Assembly (NCBI RefSeq): GCF_002993285.1
Contig: NZ_CP027433.1
Span: 2,790,001 to 2,854,000, forward strand
From: Gordonia iterans
GTDB lineage: Bacteria; Actinomycetota; Actinomycetes; Mycobacteriales; Mycobacteriaceae
Direction: 5' to 3'
Length of the DNA: 64,000 nucleotides
In this document: positions 46,344 through 57,280 of the stretch, in pieces
How the letters are laid out: the number at the start of each line of letters is the position of its first letter
How positions within the stretch are numbered: the stretch's first letter is position 1
The notes under the pieces: generated by a model
Seen by the model: the letters and a program-made list of their open reading frames with translations, nothing else
Databases searched by the model: none
Told to the model about the DNA's origin: nothing
Translations under genes and position numbers: made by a program

Positions 46344-46390
46344 ACGACGACGACCGCCTCCCCCTGTGGAGGGGAAGCGGTCGTCGTCGT
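46344..46390 (-). terminator. Terminator of the Fe-S insertion protein gene
   Basis: Outer stem ACGACGACGACCGC (46344-46357) with GCGGTCGTCGTCGT (46377-46390), and an inner CTCCCC/GGGGAG pairing. Starts 6 bp after the stop codon. No strong U-tract. Confidence 0.75.
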
Positions 46391-46396
46391 GCGAGG

Positions 46397-46750
46397 TCAG
46401 TTGAACGAGTCGCCGCAGGCGCAGCTGCCGGTCGCGTTCGGGTTGTCGATGGTGAAGCCCTGCTTCTCGATCGAGTCGACGAAGTCGATCGTGGCACCCT
46501 TCATGTACGGCGCGCTCATCCGGTCGACGGCCAGCTTGACGCCGCCGAACTCGGTCACGATGTCGCCGTCGAGGGTGCGATCGTCGAAGTAGAGCTGGTA
46601 GCGCAGGCCGGCGCAGCCACCCGGCTGCACCTCGATGCGCAGCGCCATGTCGTCGCGGCCCTCCTGATCGAGGAGTGCCTTGGCCTTGGCGGCGGCCGAG
46701 TCGGTCAGAACCACACCCGACTGTGCGGTCTCATTCTGGACGGTGGTCAT
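46397..46750 (-). CDS. erpA: A-type iron-sulfur cluster insertion protein (IscA/ErpA family)
   Basis: HesB/IscA/ErpA carrier of 117 residues. Three cluster ligands are present: Cys46 in QPGGCAGLRYQL and the C-terminal SCACGDSF pair (Cys110, Cys112). N-terminal VVLTDSAAAKAKALL and the FVDSIEKQGFTIDNPNA block are typical. ATG 46750. Likely recipients include LipA and the Rieske protein encoded in this window; that is inference. Confidence 0.94.
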   Translation of the reverse strand: MTTVQNETAQSGVVLTDSAAAKAKALLDQEGRDDMALRIEVQPGGCAGLRYQLYFDDRTLDGDIVTEFGGVKLAVDRMSAPYMKGATIDFVDSIEKQGFTIDNPNATGSCACGDSFN

Positions 46751-46844
46751 GGGTGCTCCCTCGTGTCATTCACGCGCACGACCGAGATCTCCGGCCGCGC
46801 GATGCATTACGTGCGTCGACTCTTCAACGGTACCTCGCCCGGAT

Positions 46845-47963
46845 CTATTCCCCCAGTGCGACGCCGCCGGGGCCCGCCCACCGGGCCGCCAGCCTCGCGG
46901 CGAGACCGGTCAGCTGCGGCCCCGCGTCGGTCATCGCCGCGGCGAGCGAGCCCGCGTGGTGCACCAGCGAATGCACCTCGCCGACGGCAGCCGAATCGGC
47001 GGCGGTGAGCAGCGTCTGGCCGACCAGCACCAGGACCGGCACGGCCGCCGCAGCGGCCTCTTCCGCGACCACCGCGACCAGCTTCCCGCAGAGCGTCTGC
47101 GCGTCGAGTCGCCCCTCCCCGGTGATCACCAGATCGGCCGCGGCGATCTGGTCACGCCGGTGGGTCTCGGCGGCGACCAACTGCGCCCCGGAAGTACGAC
47201 GGCCGCCGCACGCCAGCAAGAATGCGCCCAGGCCGCCGGCCGCGCCGGCCCCGGGTTCGTCACGCAGATCGTGCCCGGCGGTGGCCTCGAGGTGGTCGGC
47301 CCACCCGGCGAGACGCTCTTCCAGGCGAGCGACCGTCGCGGCGTCGGCACCCTTCTGCGGCCCGAACACCGCCGCGGCCCCGCCGGGACCGAGCAATGGA
47401 TTGTCGACGTCGGTCGCCGCCACGAGGTCGACGTCGCGCAACAGCCGCCGGGCCGCGGCGAGCCCGCCGAGCCGGGCGGCTGCTCCCCGTCCCCCGTCCG
47501 TGGTGGCCGACCCGCCGAGTCCGACCACGATCCGACGGCAGCCGGCCGCGACGGCCGCGGAGATCAGCTCGCCGACCCCGGCGGTGCTCGCCGACCAGGC
47601 GCTGTGCGGATCCGGCGGTTCCGGCAGCAGGGGCAGCCCGCAGGCCTGTGCCGCCTCCACGTACGCGGTGGCGTCGCGACGCAGCCACGACGCCCCTACC
47701 GGGTCGCCCAGCGGACCCTCGACGGTCAGGTTGCGGTGCTCGCCGCCGAGTGACGCGGCCAGCACCTCGACGAAGCCGGGACCCCCGTCGGACTGCGGAG
47801 CCAGCACCACCGTGTCGTGCGGCCGACCCGTCTGCCAACCGGCCCCGATGGCCGCGGCGGCAGCGGCCGCGTCGAGCGTGCCGCCGAACGAGTCCGGCAT
47901 CACTACCACGCGGCACCCGCGACTGCGGCCCGTGCCGGCCGCGCCCAGTTCCCCGTCGGTCAT
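46845..47963 (-). CDS. Glycerate kinase (GlxK type, Rv2205c position)
   Basis: Glycerate kinase of the GlxK/GarK family, 372 residues, phosphorylating D-glycerate. Motifs: VVVMPDSFGGTLDAAAAAAAI at the N-terminus (usually DSFKGSLSA; here FGG replaces FKG), LGGSATTDGGRGAAARLG, and VITGEGRLDAQTL. ATG 47963 is supported by a TAGAGT -10 element at 47972-47977 (8 nt upstream on the minus strand), while the frame is open to 48209. The altered FKG lysine might affect activity. Monocistronic. Confidence 0.9.
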   Translation of the reverse strand: MTDGELGAAGTGRSRGCRVVVMPDSFGGTLDAAAAAAAIGAGWQTGRPHDTVVLAPQSDGGPGFVEVLAASLGGEHRNLTVEGPLGDPVGASWLRRDATAYVEAAQACGLPLLPEPPDPHSAWSASTAGVGELISAAVAAGCRRIVVGLGGSATTDGGRGAAARLGGLAAARRLLRDVDLVAATDVDNPLLGPGGAAAVFGPQKGADAATVARLEERLAGWADHLEATAGHDLRDEPGAGAAGGLGAFLLACGGRRTSGAQLVAAETHRRDQIAAADLVITGEGRLDAQTLCGKLVAVVAEEAAAAAVPVLVLVGQTLLTAADSAAVGEVHSLVHHAGSLAAAMTDAGPQLTGLAARLAARWAGPGGVALGE

Positions 47964-48016
47964 GGGGTCGCACTCTATTCCGCCCGGCCGACGGGCGGCG
48001 GCGATCGGGGATGTCC

Positions 48017-48022
48017 TAGCCT
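48017..48022 (+). promoter_or_regulatory. -10 element TAGCCT of the DUF3043 gene
   Basis: TAGCCT, 6 nt before the GTG at 48029. The GGAGGG in between could be a Shine-Dalgarno, so leaderless and led transcripts cannot be separated here. Confidence 0.5.
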
Positions 48023-48028
48023 GGAGGG

Positions 48029-48724
48029 GTGAAGTTGCCCTGGAAATCCGGCGCCGACGCCGGCGACGCGACCGCCGACGAGACCACCGCCGACACCTCC
48101 GCGTCGTCCGCTGCGAGCACCGACGACGGTGCGCCCGCCAAGAAGGGCGCAGGCGCGACGACGCCGGGCAAGGGCCGCCCGACTCCCAAGCGCCGCGAGG
48201 CGCAGGCACGCCGCACCGGGCCGGTCGCGCCGCCGCCGACCACGCGCGCGGAGGCGCGGGCGCGGCGCAAGGCGCAGAAGGCCACGCTGACCAAGGAGGA
48301 GCGCAAGCAACTGCGCGCCGAGCGGACCAGGGCTCGCACCGAGCAGCGCGAGAAGATGATGTCCGGCGACGAGCGGTACATGATCGCCCGCGACCGCGGA
48401 CCGGTTCGCGCCTATGTCCGCGACCTGGTCGATTCGCGCCGGAACTTCGCCGGGCTGTTCATGCCGTTCGCCGTCCTGCTGATCGTGGCGATGATGGTTC
48501 CGAACTTCGCGGTGTACATCAATCTGGTGATGCTGCTGTTCGTCGTCTTCATGGTGATCGACTCGGTGATCCTCGGCCGCATGGTCAACAAGCGGGTCCG
48601 CGAGCGCTTCCCGGAGAGCACCGACACCGGCTTCAAACTGGGCCTGTACGCGTTCACGCGCGCAATGCAGCTGCGGATGATGCGTGCTCCGCGGCCGCGC
48701 GTCAGCGTCGGCGACGAGGTCTAA
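48029..48724 (+). CDS. DUF3043 family membrane protein (Rv2206-type)
   Basis: A 231-residue protein: a disordered, Thr/Ala/Asp-rich N-terminus, a highly basic region (about 50-115, many Arg/Lys), the conserved block GDERYMIARDRGPVRAYVRDLVDSRRN (about 114-139, split in the usual DUF3043 way), two membrane segments (about 141-160 and 165-187), and a basic C-terminus. GTG 48029. It is 6 bp before the cobUT gene, so they may be co-transcribed. Function unknown; conserved in actinobacteria. Confidence 0.9.
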   Translation: MKLPWKSGADAGDATADETTADTSASSAASTDDGAPAKKGAGATTPGKGRPTPKRREAQARRTGPVAPPPTTRAEARARRKAQKATLTKEERKQLRAERTRARTEQREKMMSGDERYMIARDRGPVRAYVRDLVDSRRNFAGLFMPFAVLLIVAMMVPNFAVYINLVMLLFVVFMVIDSVILGRMVNKRVRERFPESTDTGFKLGLYAFTRAMQLRMMRAPRPRVSVGDEV

Positions 48725-48730
48725 CCGCCG

Positions 48731-50608
48731 ATGCGCACCCTGGTCCTGGGCGGGACCCGTTCGGGCAAGTCCGCGCGCGCCGAACGGCTTCTCGCAGACC
48801 GTCCGGCCGTGCGCTACCTGGCGACCGGCGCCCCGCCGGACCCCGCCGACCTCGGTTGGGCGCGCCGTGTGCAGACCCACCGCGATCGGCGCGACGACCG
48901 GTACGTCGTGGTCGAGACCCTGGACCTGGCGGCGCAGCTGAGGGCCCACCCGGACGCCGCGGTGCTGATCGATGATCTGGGCAACTGGGTCACCGGACTG
49001 CTCGACGCCGCCGGCGGCTGGGACGATCCGGCGGTCGACCTGGCCGGCGAGATCGCCGACCTGGCCGACGCCGTCGGCGAGTTCCGCGGCGCACTGGTGA
49101 TCGTCAGCCCCGAGGTGGGGCTGTCGGTGGTGCCCACCAGCGCGAGCGGTCGGCGTTTCGCCGACGTGCTCGGCGCGGCGAACCTCGCCGTCGCCGCCGC
49201 CTGCGACGACGCCGAACTGATCGTCGCCGGCCGCGTGGTCGCCCTGGCCTCCCCCCGGGAAGCCGTCGAACCCACCCAGCAGACCGAGGAAGCCGCTGGT
49301 CGAGTAGGCGAGGAAGCCGGTGGTCGAGTAGGCGAGGAAGCCGGTGGTCGAGTAGGCGAAGAAGCCGGTGGTCGAGTAGGCGAAGAAGCCGGTGGTCGAG
49401 TAGGCGAAGAAGCCGGTGGTCGAGTAGGCGAAGAAGCCGGTGGTCGAGTAGGCGAAGAAGCCGGTGGTCGAGTAGGCGAGGCGCAAGCCGAGCCGTATCG
49501 AGACCTGGCCGAGCCGTATCGAGACCCAGCCGAGTCCCCTGCCGCGGTCGATCCCACCGACGCCGAGGTCTTCCCCGTCGTCGACCTGCCCGACGAGGAC
49601 GTGGCCGAGCAGACCCGGGCCCGCCTGCTGAATCTGACCAAGCCGCCGGGCTCGCTGGGCCGGCTGGAGGACCTCGGCGTCTGGATCGCCTCGTGCCAGG
49701 GCGCCTGCCCGCCGCGCCGGATCACCGCGCCGCACATCGCCGTGTTCGCCGGCGACCACGGGGTGGCCGCCGACGGCGTCTCGGCGTTCCCACCCGAAGT
49801 GACCGCCCAGATGGTCGCCAACATCGCGGACGGCGGGGCCGCGATCAATGTCCTCGCTCGGCGTGCGGGAGCGAGCGTCTCCGTGTTCGACCTGTCGGTG
49901 AACGCCGACGAAACAGACCCGCACATCGCGCGCTACAAGGTACGACGAGGCACCGGCGATCTGCGCCGCGGTGAAGCGATGACGCTCGGTGAGGCACGCC
50001 GAGCGCTCGCCGCGGGTCGCAAGGTGGCCGACGATCTGGTCGACTCCGGCGCCGACCTGCTGATCGCCGGCGACATGGGGATCGGCAACACCACTCCGGC
50101 GGCGGTGCTCACCGGCGCGCTGACCGGCAAGGAGCCGGTGGTGGTGGTCGGTCGCGGCACCGGGATCGACGACGCGGCCTGGATCCGCAAGACCGCCGCG
50201 ATCCGCGACGGCCTGCGCTTCGGGCGCCGCCATCGCAACGATCCGCTCTCCTTGCTGGCGGCCGTCAGCGGCCCGGATTTCGCCGCGATGGCGGGTTTCC
50301 TGGCCCAGGCGGCGGTCCGTCGCACACCGGTGATCCTGGACGGCATGGTCGTCACCTCCGCCGCGTTGGTCGCCAACGCGCTCGCCCCCGGCGCCAGCGC
50401 CTGGTGGTGCGCGGGGCATCGGTCCACCGAGCCGGCCCATGGCTTCGCGCTGGCCGAACTCGGGCTGGAGCCGGTCCTGGAACTGTCCATGCGCCTCGGC
50501 GAGGGGTCCGGCGCGGCGACGGCGCTGCCCGTCGTCAGCGATGCGGTGGACATCCTCCTGGACATGGCGACGTTCGACGGCGCCGGCGTCTCACACGAGC
50601 AACGATGA
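48731..50608 (+). CDS. cobUT: Fused CobU-CobT: cobinamide kinase/guanylyltransferase and NaMN:DMB phosphoribosyltransferase
   Basis: A 625-residue fusion for nucleotide-loop assembly in cobamides. Residues 1-175 are CobU: GGTRSGKS (7-14), THRDRR and [11 protein letters not shown]. Residues about 275-625 are Cob[48 protein letters not shown] and catalytic Glu591 in [13 protein letters not shown]. The linker (about 180-275) is built from eight [12 protein letters not shown] units encoded by a 24-bp tandem repeat plus two AEPYRD units. ATG 48731. No stop interrupts the repeat, so the fusion reads through. cobS follows with a 4-nt overlap. Confidence 0.93.
   Translation: MRTLVLGGTRSGKSARAERLLADRPAVRYLATGAPPDPADLGWARRVQTHRDRRDDRYVVVETLDLAAQLRAHPDAAVLIDDLGNWVTGLLDAAGGWDDPAVDLAGEIADLADAVGEFRGALVIVSPEVGLSVVPTSASGRRFADVLGAANLAVAAACDDAELIVAGRVVALASPREAVEPTQQTEEAAGRVGEEAGGRVGEEAGGRVGEEAGGRVGEEAGGRVGEEAGGRVGEEAGGRVGEEAGGRVGEAQAEPYRDLAEPYRDPAESPAAVDPTDAEVFPVVDLPDEDVAEQTRARLLNLTKPPGSLGRLEDLGVWIASCQGACPPRRITAPHIAVFAGDHGVAADGVSAFPPEVTAQMVANIADGGAAINVLARRAGASVSVFDLSVNADETDPHIARYKVRRGTGDLRRGEAMTLGEARRALAAGRKVADDLVDSGADLLIAGDMGIGNTTPAAVLTGALTGKEPVVVVGRGTGIDDAAWIRKTAAIRDGLRFGRRHRNDPLSLLAAVSGPDFAAMAGFLAQAAVRRTPVILDGMVVTSAALVANALAPGASAWWCAGHRSTEPAHGFALAELGLEPVLELSMRLGEGSGAATALPVVSDAVDILLDMATFDGAGVSHEQR
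49289..49480 (+). repeat. Eight-copy 24-bp tandem repeat inside cobUT
   Basis: Eight units of GAAGCCGGTGGTCGAGTAGG-CGAA type (24 bp each), starting at 49289, 49313, 49337, 49361, 49385, 49409, 49433 and 49457. Unit 1 differs by one base (GCTGG for GGTGG), and the last positions alternate between CGAG and CGAA. It is followed at 49487-49528 by two 21-bp units containing CCGAGCCGTATCGAGACC. The length is a multiple of 3 in every unit, so the frame is kept. Confidence 0.95.
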
Positions 50609-51402
50609 CGTCCGGCGACGGTCCGCGCACCGGTGCGCTGCACCTCGCCGCGAGCTGGCTGACCGTCGTACCCGTCCCCCAACCGCGGTCGGCTCCCGAC
50701 GCGCGCGACGGCACCCGGGTGATCGCCGTCGTACCGGTGCTCGGATTGATCATCGGAACACTCACGGCGGCAATCTCTTTCGGGTTCGGCTTCACCGAGC
50801 TGCCGCATCTCGTCACCGGCGCTCTGTGCGTGGCGTTCCTGGCGCTGATCTCCCGGGGCATGCATCTGGACGGGCTCGCCGACACCGCCGACGGCCTCGG
50901 CTGCTACGGCGCCCCTGAGCGCGTGCGCGCCGTGATGCGTTCGGGCGACGTCGGACCGTTCGGCGCCGCGACGCTGGCGCTGGCACTGCTCCTCCAGGCG
51001 GCGGCGATCGGCGCGCTCGCCGGCGATCACCGCTGGTTCGCGATCGCGTTCGCCGTGTTCCTCGGACGGATCGCGGTGGTGGTCGCCTGCCGTCGGGGCC
51101 TGCCCTCGGCGAACCCCGACGGCTTCGGCGCACTGGTCGCCGGCACTGCGCGCACGTCGGTCGTCGTCTGGCTGCTGTTCGCGGCCGCAGCGGCCGGCGG
51201 CGCCGGATGGCTCGATCCCCCCGCAGCGGAGTTCTCCGGGTCCGCCGCCGTCCGTGCGGTCGTCGCGGTGGCGGCGGTCGCGGCGTTCGCCACCGTGTTC
51301 ACCCGCCACTGTGCGCGGCGCATCGGCGGAGTGTCCGGCGACGTCCTCGGCGCGACCCTGGAGCTGAGCACCACGCTCGCCCTGGTGCTCCTGCTCCTCT
51401 GA
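50605..51402 (+). CDS. cobS: Adenosylcobinamide-GDP ribazoletransferase (cobalamin synthase)
   Basis: Integral membrane enzyme of 265 residues that joins adenosylcobinamide-GDP to alpha-ribazole (phosphate), the last nucleotide-loop step. The acidic metal-binding motif [13 protein letters not shown] and the following [15 protein letters not shown] block are diagnostic. About six hydrophobic segments. ATG 50605 overlaps the cobUT stop (ATGA), so the three activities CobU, CobT and CobS are made from one mRNA. Confidence 0.95.
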   Translation: MTSGDGPRTGALHLAASWLTVVPVPQPRSAPDARDGTRVIAVVPVLGLIIGTLTAAISFGFGFTELPHLVTGALCVAFLALISRGMHLDGLADTADGLGCYGAPERVRAVMRSGDVGPFGAATLALALLLQAAAIGALAGDHRWFAIAFAVFLGRIAVVVACRRGLPSANPDGFGALVAGTARTSVVVWLLFAAAAAGGAGWLDPPAAEFSGSAAVRAVVAVAAVAAFATVFTRHCARRIGGVSGDVLGATLELSTTLALVLLLL

Positions 51403-51441
51403 GCGGCGGCCGATCCGCGAAGCTCATCGGACAGCCGGAGC

Positions 51442-52542
<1,101 letters not shown>

Positions 52543-52590
52543 CAGCCTAGGATAGCGCCGCCTGTCCAACCGGTTTTCAGACCGGGTTCA

Positions 52591-52622
52591 CCGACCGGCT
52601 CCCCGCCAGGCGAGCCGGTCGG
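52591..52622 (-). terminator. Hairpin downstream of gcvT
   Basis: CCGACCGGCTC (52591-52601) pairs with GAGCCGGTCGG (52612-52622) around a 10-nt loop, 1 bp after the gcvT stop. No U-tract. Confidence 0.65.
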
Positions 52623-52623
52623 C

Positions 52624-53733
52624 TCAGACGTGACTCTCGACGAACGGCGGATCGACGACGATGCACGGCACCGCCCGCCCGCGGACGTCGACGCTCACCT
52701 CGTCGCCCGCTTTCAGCCCGGCGAGGGTGTCGAGGAAGGCCAGCGCGATGCCGGTCTTGAGCGTCGGCGAGAAGGTGCCCGAGGTGCATTCGCCGATCGC
52801 CTCGCCGCCCGGGTACAGGTGGACGGTGCAGCCGGCGCGCAGGACCCCGCGACCGGTGGCCTTGAGACCGGTGAGGCGGCGTGCGGGACCCTGCTCCCGC
52901 TCGGCGATCAGGGCCTCGCGCCCGAAGAACTCCGGCTTCTTCCAGCCGACGGCCCAGCCCGACCGGGCCTGGACCGGGGTGATGTCCTCGCTCAGTTCGT
53001 GCCCGTGCAGCGCGTAGCCCATCTCGGTGCGCAGCGTATCGCGGGCGCCGAGGCCGGCCGGCAGGCCGCCGCGCTCGGTGACCTCCCCCAGCAGCGCGTC
53101 CCAGACGGGGCCGGCGTCGGCCCAACGGGGCAGCACCTCGTAGCCGCGTTCGCCGGTGTATCCGGTGCGGCACACGCGCACCGGACACGACGCGCCGTCC
53201 ACGTCCACGGTGCCGTCGGCGAACGCCATGTACTCCATCTCGGACGGCAGGCCGAGCGCATGCAGCACCGCGGGCGCCTCGGGTCCCTGGACCGCGAACA
53301 CGCCGTACTCGCGGTGCTGGTCGGTCACCGTGACGCCGTCGGGGGCGGCGGCCGAGAGCGCGGCGACGACGGCGGCGGTGTTGGCCGCGTTGGGCACCAG
53401 AAACACCTCGTCGTCGCCGACCAGGTAGGCGATCAGGTCGTCGATCACGCCGCCGCGCTCGTTGCAGCAGAGCGTGTACTGCGCCTTGCCCGGAACGATC
53501 TTGGCCAGGTCGTTGGAGAGCGTGCGATTGACCAGGGCGGCCGCGCCGGGCCCGGCGACCAGCGCCTTGCCGAGATGGCTCACGTCGAACAGGCCGACCT
53601 TCTCACGCACCGCCTGGTGCTCGACGGACGTGCCGGAGTAGGAGACGGGCATGTCCCATCCTCCGAACTCGGCGAAGGTGGCGCCCAGGGCGCGGTGACG
53701 GTCGGCGATCGGGCCGGCAAACAGTTCGGTCAT
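52624..53733 (-). CDS. gcvT: Glycine cleavage system aminomethyltransferase (T protein)
   Basis: Folate-dependent T protein (369 residues), releasing ammonia and transferring the methylene group to tetrahydrofolate. Motifs [45 protein letters not shown] and [12 protein letters not shown] are standard, with [22 protein letters not shown] for folate binding. ATG 53733 lies 7 nt from TACGGT (53741-53746, minus strand). Other glycine-cleavage genes are not in the window. The open frame runs to 54189 but overlaps pepB antisense. Confidence 0.95.
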   Translation of the reverse strand: MTELFAGPIADRHRALGATFAEFGGWDMPVSYSGTSVEHQAVREKVGLFDVSHLGKALVAGPGAAALVNRTLSNDLAKIVPGKAQYTLCCNERGGVIDDLIAYLVGDDEVFLVPNAANTAAVVAALSAAAPDGVTVTDQHREYGVFAVQGPEAPAVLHALGLPSEMEYMAFADGTVDVDGASCPVRVCRTGYTGERGYEVLPRWADAGPVWDALLGEVTERGGLPAGLGARDTLRTEMGYALHGHELSEDITPVQARSGWAVGWKKPEFFGREALIAEREQGPARRLTGLKATGRGVLRAGCTVHLYPGGEAIGECTSGTFSPTLKTGIALAFLDTLAGLKAGDEVSVDVRGRAVPCIVVDPPFVESHV

Positions 53734-53786
53734 AGCGCTCACCGTATCGCGCCGCGCACCGCCGCAGGCTGGCCGTGCGGTTGCTC

Positions 53787-53792
53787 TACAGT
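53787..53792 (+). promoter_or_regulatory. -10 element TACAGT of pepB
   Basis: TACAGT ends 8 nt before the GTG at 53801; leaderless geometry. The opposite-strand gcvT -10 (53741-53746) is 41 bp away. Confidence 0.55.
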
Positions 53793-53800
53793 CGGTAGGC

Positions 53801-55348
53801 GTGAGCAGCAACGACATCATCAGCCGCCAACGCGGCCCCCGAATCGACCTGGTGACCGGCCTGTCCAAGGACGACGACGTCCTCGTCGTCGGACTGATCG
53901 CCCCGGAGACGTCCGACGAGTCCGGCGACGACCCGAACACCGACGAGCCCACCCTGCTGGTGACCGAGGATCTGCTCGACGACGCCGCCGCCGAGGCCCT
54001 GACGTCCGCGCTGCGCGCCGTGCAGGCCACCGGCAAGCAGGGACAGGTCGCTACCGTGCCCGCACCCGACGGCCTGCCGGTCCGCCTGGTGGCGGCCGTC
54101 GGGCTGGGAACTGCCGAGGAGTCGGAGTCGCCGGAAACCGTGCGGCAGGCAGCCGGCAACGCGATCCGCTCCCTCGACGGTGCGGGCACCGTGGTCTCGA
54201 CGCTGTCGGCCGCCGGTCTGGGCGCCGCCGCCGAGGGCTTCTACCTCGGGGCGTACCGCTTCGACGAGTTCCGCTCGGATGTATCGCGGCCGGAGAAGCA
54301 GCCGCCGTCCCAGGTCGGACTGCTGGTGCCGCAGAAGTCCAAGCAGGCCAAGGCCGAACTAGACCACGCCCTGGTCGTCGCCGATGCGGTGGCGCTGGCC
54401 CGCGACTTCGTCAACACCCCGCCGAGTCACCTGTTCCCCGGCGAGTTCGCCGACCGGGCCCGCCGAGTCGCCGCCGCCGCCGGGCTGACCGTCGAGATTC
54501 TCGACGAGCAGGCACTGGCCGACGCAGGCTATGGCGGCATCGTCGGTGTCGGACAAGGCAGTTCCCGTCCACCGCGACTGGTTCGGATCGCCTACTCGCC
54601 GTCGAACGCCGAGAAGTCGGTGGCCCTGGTCGGCAAGGGCATCACCTTCGACACCGGCGGGATCTCGATCAAACCGGCGTCCGGCATGGAGCAGATGACC
54701 TCCGACATGGGCGGCGCGGCCGCGGTGATCGCGGCCGTCGTCGCCGCGGCGAAGCTCGGCCTCGGCGTCGGCGTCACCGCGACGGTGCCGATGGCCGAGA
54801 ACATGCCCTCGGGCACCGCGCAACGTCCGGGCGACGTGCTCACCCAGTACGGCGGCACCACCGTCGAGGTGCTCAACACCGACGCCGAGGGCCGGTTGAT
54901 CCTGGCCGATGCCATCGTGCGCGCCTGCGAGGACGAACCGGACTACCTGATCGACACGGCCACCCTGACCGGTGCGCAGATGGTCGCCCTGGGCACCCGC
55001 ACCCCGGGTGTCCTGGGCACCGACGATTTCCGCGACCGCGTCGCCCGCCTCTCGCAGGAGACCGGCGAGAACGGGTGGGCCATGCCGATGCCCGCCGAAC
55101 TGCGGGCAGATCTCAACTCGCGGGTGGCCGACCTGGCCAACGTCACCAATCACCGGTGGGGCGGAATGCTCTCGGCCGCAATGTTTCTGCGTGAGTTCGT
55201 CGCCGACGGGATCGGCTGGGCGCATATCGACGTCGCCGGTCCGGCGTTCAACTCGGGCGGCCCGTGGGGGTACACCGCCAAGGGCGGCACGGGTGTTCCG
55301 GTCCGGACGCTGATCGCCGTGCTGGAGGACGTCGCCGACGCCGGCTGA
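53801..55348 (+). CDS. pepB: Leucyl aminopeptidase (M17 family)
   Basis: Cytoplasmic two-metal aminopeptidase of 515 residues. The catalytic half has [15 protein letters not shown] (metal-binding Lys and Asp), SDMGGAAAV, the M17 signature NTDAEGRL and the closing [10 protein letters not shown] region. The N-terminal about 190 residues are the usual regulatory alpha-beta domain, with an acidic insert ([11 protein letters not shown]). GTG 53801. Monocistronic or first gene before the E2 gene 129 bp downstream. Confidence 0.95.
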   Translation: MSSNDIISRQRGPRIDLVTGLSKDDDVLVVGLIAPETSDESGDDPNTDEPTLLVTEDLLDDAAAEALTSALRAVQATGKQGQVATVPAPDGLPVRLVAAVGLGTAEESESPETVRQAAGNAIRSLDGAGTVVSTLSAAGLGAAAEGFYLGAYRFDEFRSDVSRPEKQPPSQVGLLVPQKSKQAKAELDHALVVADAVALARDFVNTPPSHLFPGEFADRARRVAAAAGLTVEILDEQALADAGYGGIVGVGQGSSRPPRLVRIAYSPSNAEKSVALVGKGITFDTGGISIKPASGMEQMTSDMGGAAAVIAAVVAAAKLGLGVGVTATVPMAENMPSGTAQRPGDVLTQYGGTTVEVLNTDAEGRLILADAIVRACEDEPDYLIDTATLTGAQMVALGTRTPGVLGTDDFRDRVARLSQETGENGWAMPMPAELRADLNSRVADLANVTNHRWGGMLSAAMFLREFVADGIGWAHIDVAGPAFNSGGPWGYTAKGGTGVPVRTLIAVLEDVADAG

Positions 55349-55477
55349 AGCCTACCCGCGGGTACGACGGACCGCCCTGAAGAGCATCGCGCAACGGGGT
55401 AGGGTTTGACGCAGGCGAGTCGAGGCGCGGCCTCGGCGCGGATCGATTTCACGACTTGATTCAAGGGAGCAAAACGC

Positions 55478-57244
55478 ATGGCCTTCTCCGTCGAGATGCC
55501 CGCACTGGGTGAAAGCGTCACCGAGGGCACGGTCACTCAGTGGCTCAAGAGCGAGGGCGACACGGTCACCGCCGACGAGCCCCTGCTGGAGGTCTCCACC
55601 GACAAGGTCGACACCGAGATCCCGGCGCCGGCGAGCGGCGTGCTGATCAAGATCGTCGCGCAGGAGGACGACGTGGTGGAGGTCGGCGGTCAGCTGGCGC
55701 TGATCGGCGAAGCCGGTGAGGCCGCCGGCGACGACTCGGCCGCCGCTTCCGAACCCGCGGCCGAACCCGCTTCCGAGCCGGAACCCGAAACCGAGGCCGA
55801 GCCCGCTCCCGAAACCGGCTCGTCTGCCCCGGCCGCTTCTTCGTCTGCGCCCGCCGAGGGGCAGGCCGTGACCATGCCCGAGCTGGGCGAGTCGGTCACC
55901 GAGGGCACCGTCACCAACTGGCTCAAGGCCGTCGGCGACACCGTCGCCGTCGACGAGCCGCTGGTGGAGGTCTCCACCGACAAGGTCGACACCGAGATCC
56001 CGTCCCCGTATGCGGGCGTGCTGCTGGAGATCGTCGCCGACACCGACGACGTCGTCGCCGTCGGCGGCAAGCTCGCCGTGATCGGCGAGCCCGGCGCTGC
56101 GGCCCCGTCGGCTCCCGCGCCGTCGCGGCCCGAGCCCGCCGAGACCCCGAAGACCGAGACCCCGAAGACCGAAGCTCCGAAGACCGAAGCACCGAAGACC
56201 GAAGCACCGAAGAGCGAGGCACCCCAGCCGGAGAAGGAAGCGGCCCCCGCGCGCGCCGCTGCTCCGGCCGCCAAGGAGCCGACTGACCTGGAGTCGACCC
56301 CGTACGTGACTCCGCTGGTCCGCAAGCTGGCCGCCGAGCACGACATCGACCTGGCCACCGTCACCGGCACCGGGGTGGGCGGACGCATCCGCAAGCAGGA
56401 CGTCCTGGCCGCGGCCGAGGCCAAGAAGGCGCCCGCTGCGCCTGCGCAGGCCTCCCCCGCTCCCGCGTCCGCGGCGCCCGCGAAGCGGGCCGCCCCGGCC
56501 GCCAGCCCGGAACTCACCGCGCTGATCGGCACCACCCAGAAGATCAACCGGATCCGCCAGCTCACCGCAGCCAAGACCCGCGAGTCGCTGGCCTCCAGCG
56601 CCCAGCTCACGCAGGTGCACGAGGCCGACCTGACCAGGGTCGCGCAACTCCGCCAGCAGGCGAAGGCCTCGTTCCGGGCGACCGAGGGCGTCAACCTGAC
56701 TTTCCTGCCGTTCTTCGCCAAGGCCGTGGTCGAGGCGCTCAAGGTGCACCCGAACGTCAACGCGTCGATCGACGAGGCGAAGAAGGAGATCACCTATCAC
56801 CCGCACGTGCACCTGGGCATCGCGGTGGACACCCCGCAGGGCCTGCTCTCCCCGGTGATCAAGAACGCCGAGGATCTGTCGCTGGCCGGACTGGCCCGGG
56901 CGATCGCCGACATCGCCGCCCGCGCCCGCTCCGGCGACCTCAAGCCCGACGAGCTGGCCGGCGGCACGTTCACCATCACCAACATCGGCAGCGAGGGCGC
57001 CCTGTTCGACACCCCGATCCTGGTGCCGCCGCAGGCCGCCATGCTCGGTACCGGAGCCATCGTCAAGCGCCCCGTGGTGCTGACCGCGGCCGACGGCACC
57101 GAATCGATCGCCGCCCGGTCGATGGCCTTCCTGCCGCTCACCTACGATCACCGCCTGATCGACGGCGCCGATGCCGGACGCTTCCTGACCACGGTGCGTC
57201 AGCGCCTGGAGGCCGGCGAGTTCGCGGCCGACCTCGGCCTCTGA
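55478..57244 (+). CDS. sucB: 2-oxo acid dehydrogenase E2 dihydrolipoyl acyltransferase (SucB/DlaT-like)
   Basis: Lipoylated E2 core subunit of 588 residues. Two lipoyl domains each carry the modified lysine in [12 protein letters not shown] (about Lys43 and Lys166). Then come an Ala/Pro-rich linker with a PKTEA repeat, a peripheral subunit-binding domain ([26 protein letters not shown]), a second Ala/Pro linker, and the acyltransferase domain ending in the catalytic [14 protein letters not shown] 55478 follows AAGGGAG. lipB and lipA, which attach and make its lipoyl groups, lie just downstream. In M. tuberculosis the orthologue (dlaT) serves pyruvate dehydrogenase; the substrate here is not decided by sequence. 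Confidence 0.95.
   Translation: MAFSVEMPALGESVTEGTVTQWLKSEGDTVTADEPLLEVSTDKVDTEIPAPASGVLIKIVAQEDDVVEVGGQLALIGEAGEAAGDDSAAASEPAAEPASEPEPETEAEPAPETGSSAPAASSSAPAEGQAVTMPELGESVTEGTVTNWLKAVGDTVAVDEPLVEVSTDKVDTEIPSPYAGVLLEIVADTDDVVAVGGKLAVIGEPGAAAPSAPAPSRPEPAETPKTETPKTEAPKTEAPKTEAPKSEAPQPEKEAAPARAAAPAAKEPTDLESTPYVTPLVRKLAAEHDIDLATVTGTGVGGRIRKQDVLAAAEAKKAPAAPAQASPAPASAAPAKRAAPAASPELTALIGTTQKINRIRQLTAAKTRESLASSAQLTQVHEADLTRVAQLRQQAKASFRATEGVNLTFLPFFAKAVVEALKVHPNVNASIDEAKKEITYHPHVHLGIAVDTPQGLLSPVIKNAEDLSLAGLARAIADIAARARSGDLKPDELAGGTFTITNIGSEGALFDTPILVPPQAAMLGTGAIVKRPVVLTAADGTESIAARSMAFLPLTYDHRLIDGADAGRFLTTVRQRLEAGEFAADLGL
56144..56218 (+). repeat. 15-bp tandem repeat in the E2 linker
   Basis: Five in-frame 15-bp units of CCGAAGACCGAAGCA type, encoding [20 protein letters not shown] and PKSEA. 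It lies between the second lipoyl domain and the subunit-binding domain, where E2 linkers are normally flexible and Ala/Pro-rich. Confidence 0.85.
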
Positions 57245-57280
57245 TCGACGACGACACAGAGAGCGGGTAGCAGCGTCCCC

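Noticed and set aside
49289..49480. CRISPR-like array
   Set aside because: Units are directly adjacent with no spacers and keep the reading frame of cobUT; no cas genes are in the window.
47975..50440. 821-codon minus-strand open frame with FAYSTTGF repeats opposite cobUT
   Set aside because: The repeats are the antisense reading of the 24-bp coding repeat; the plus strand has complete CobU and CobT motifs.
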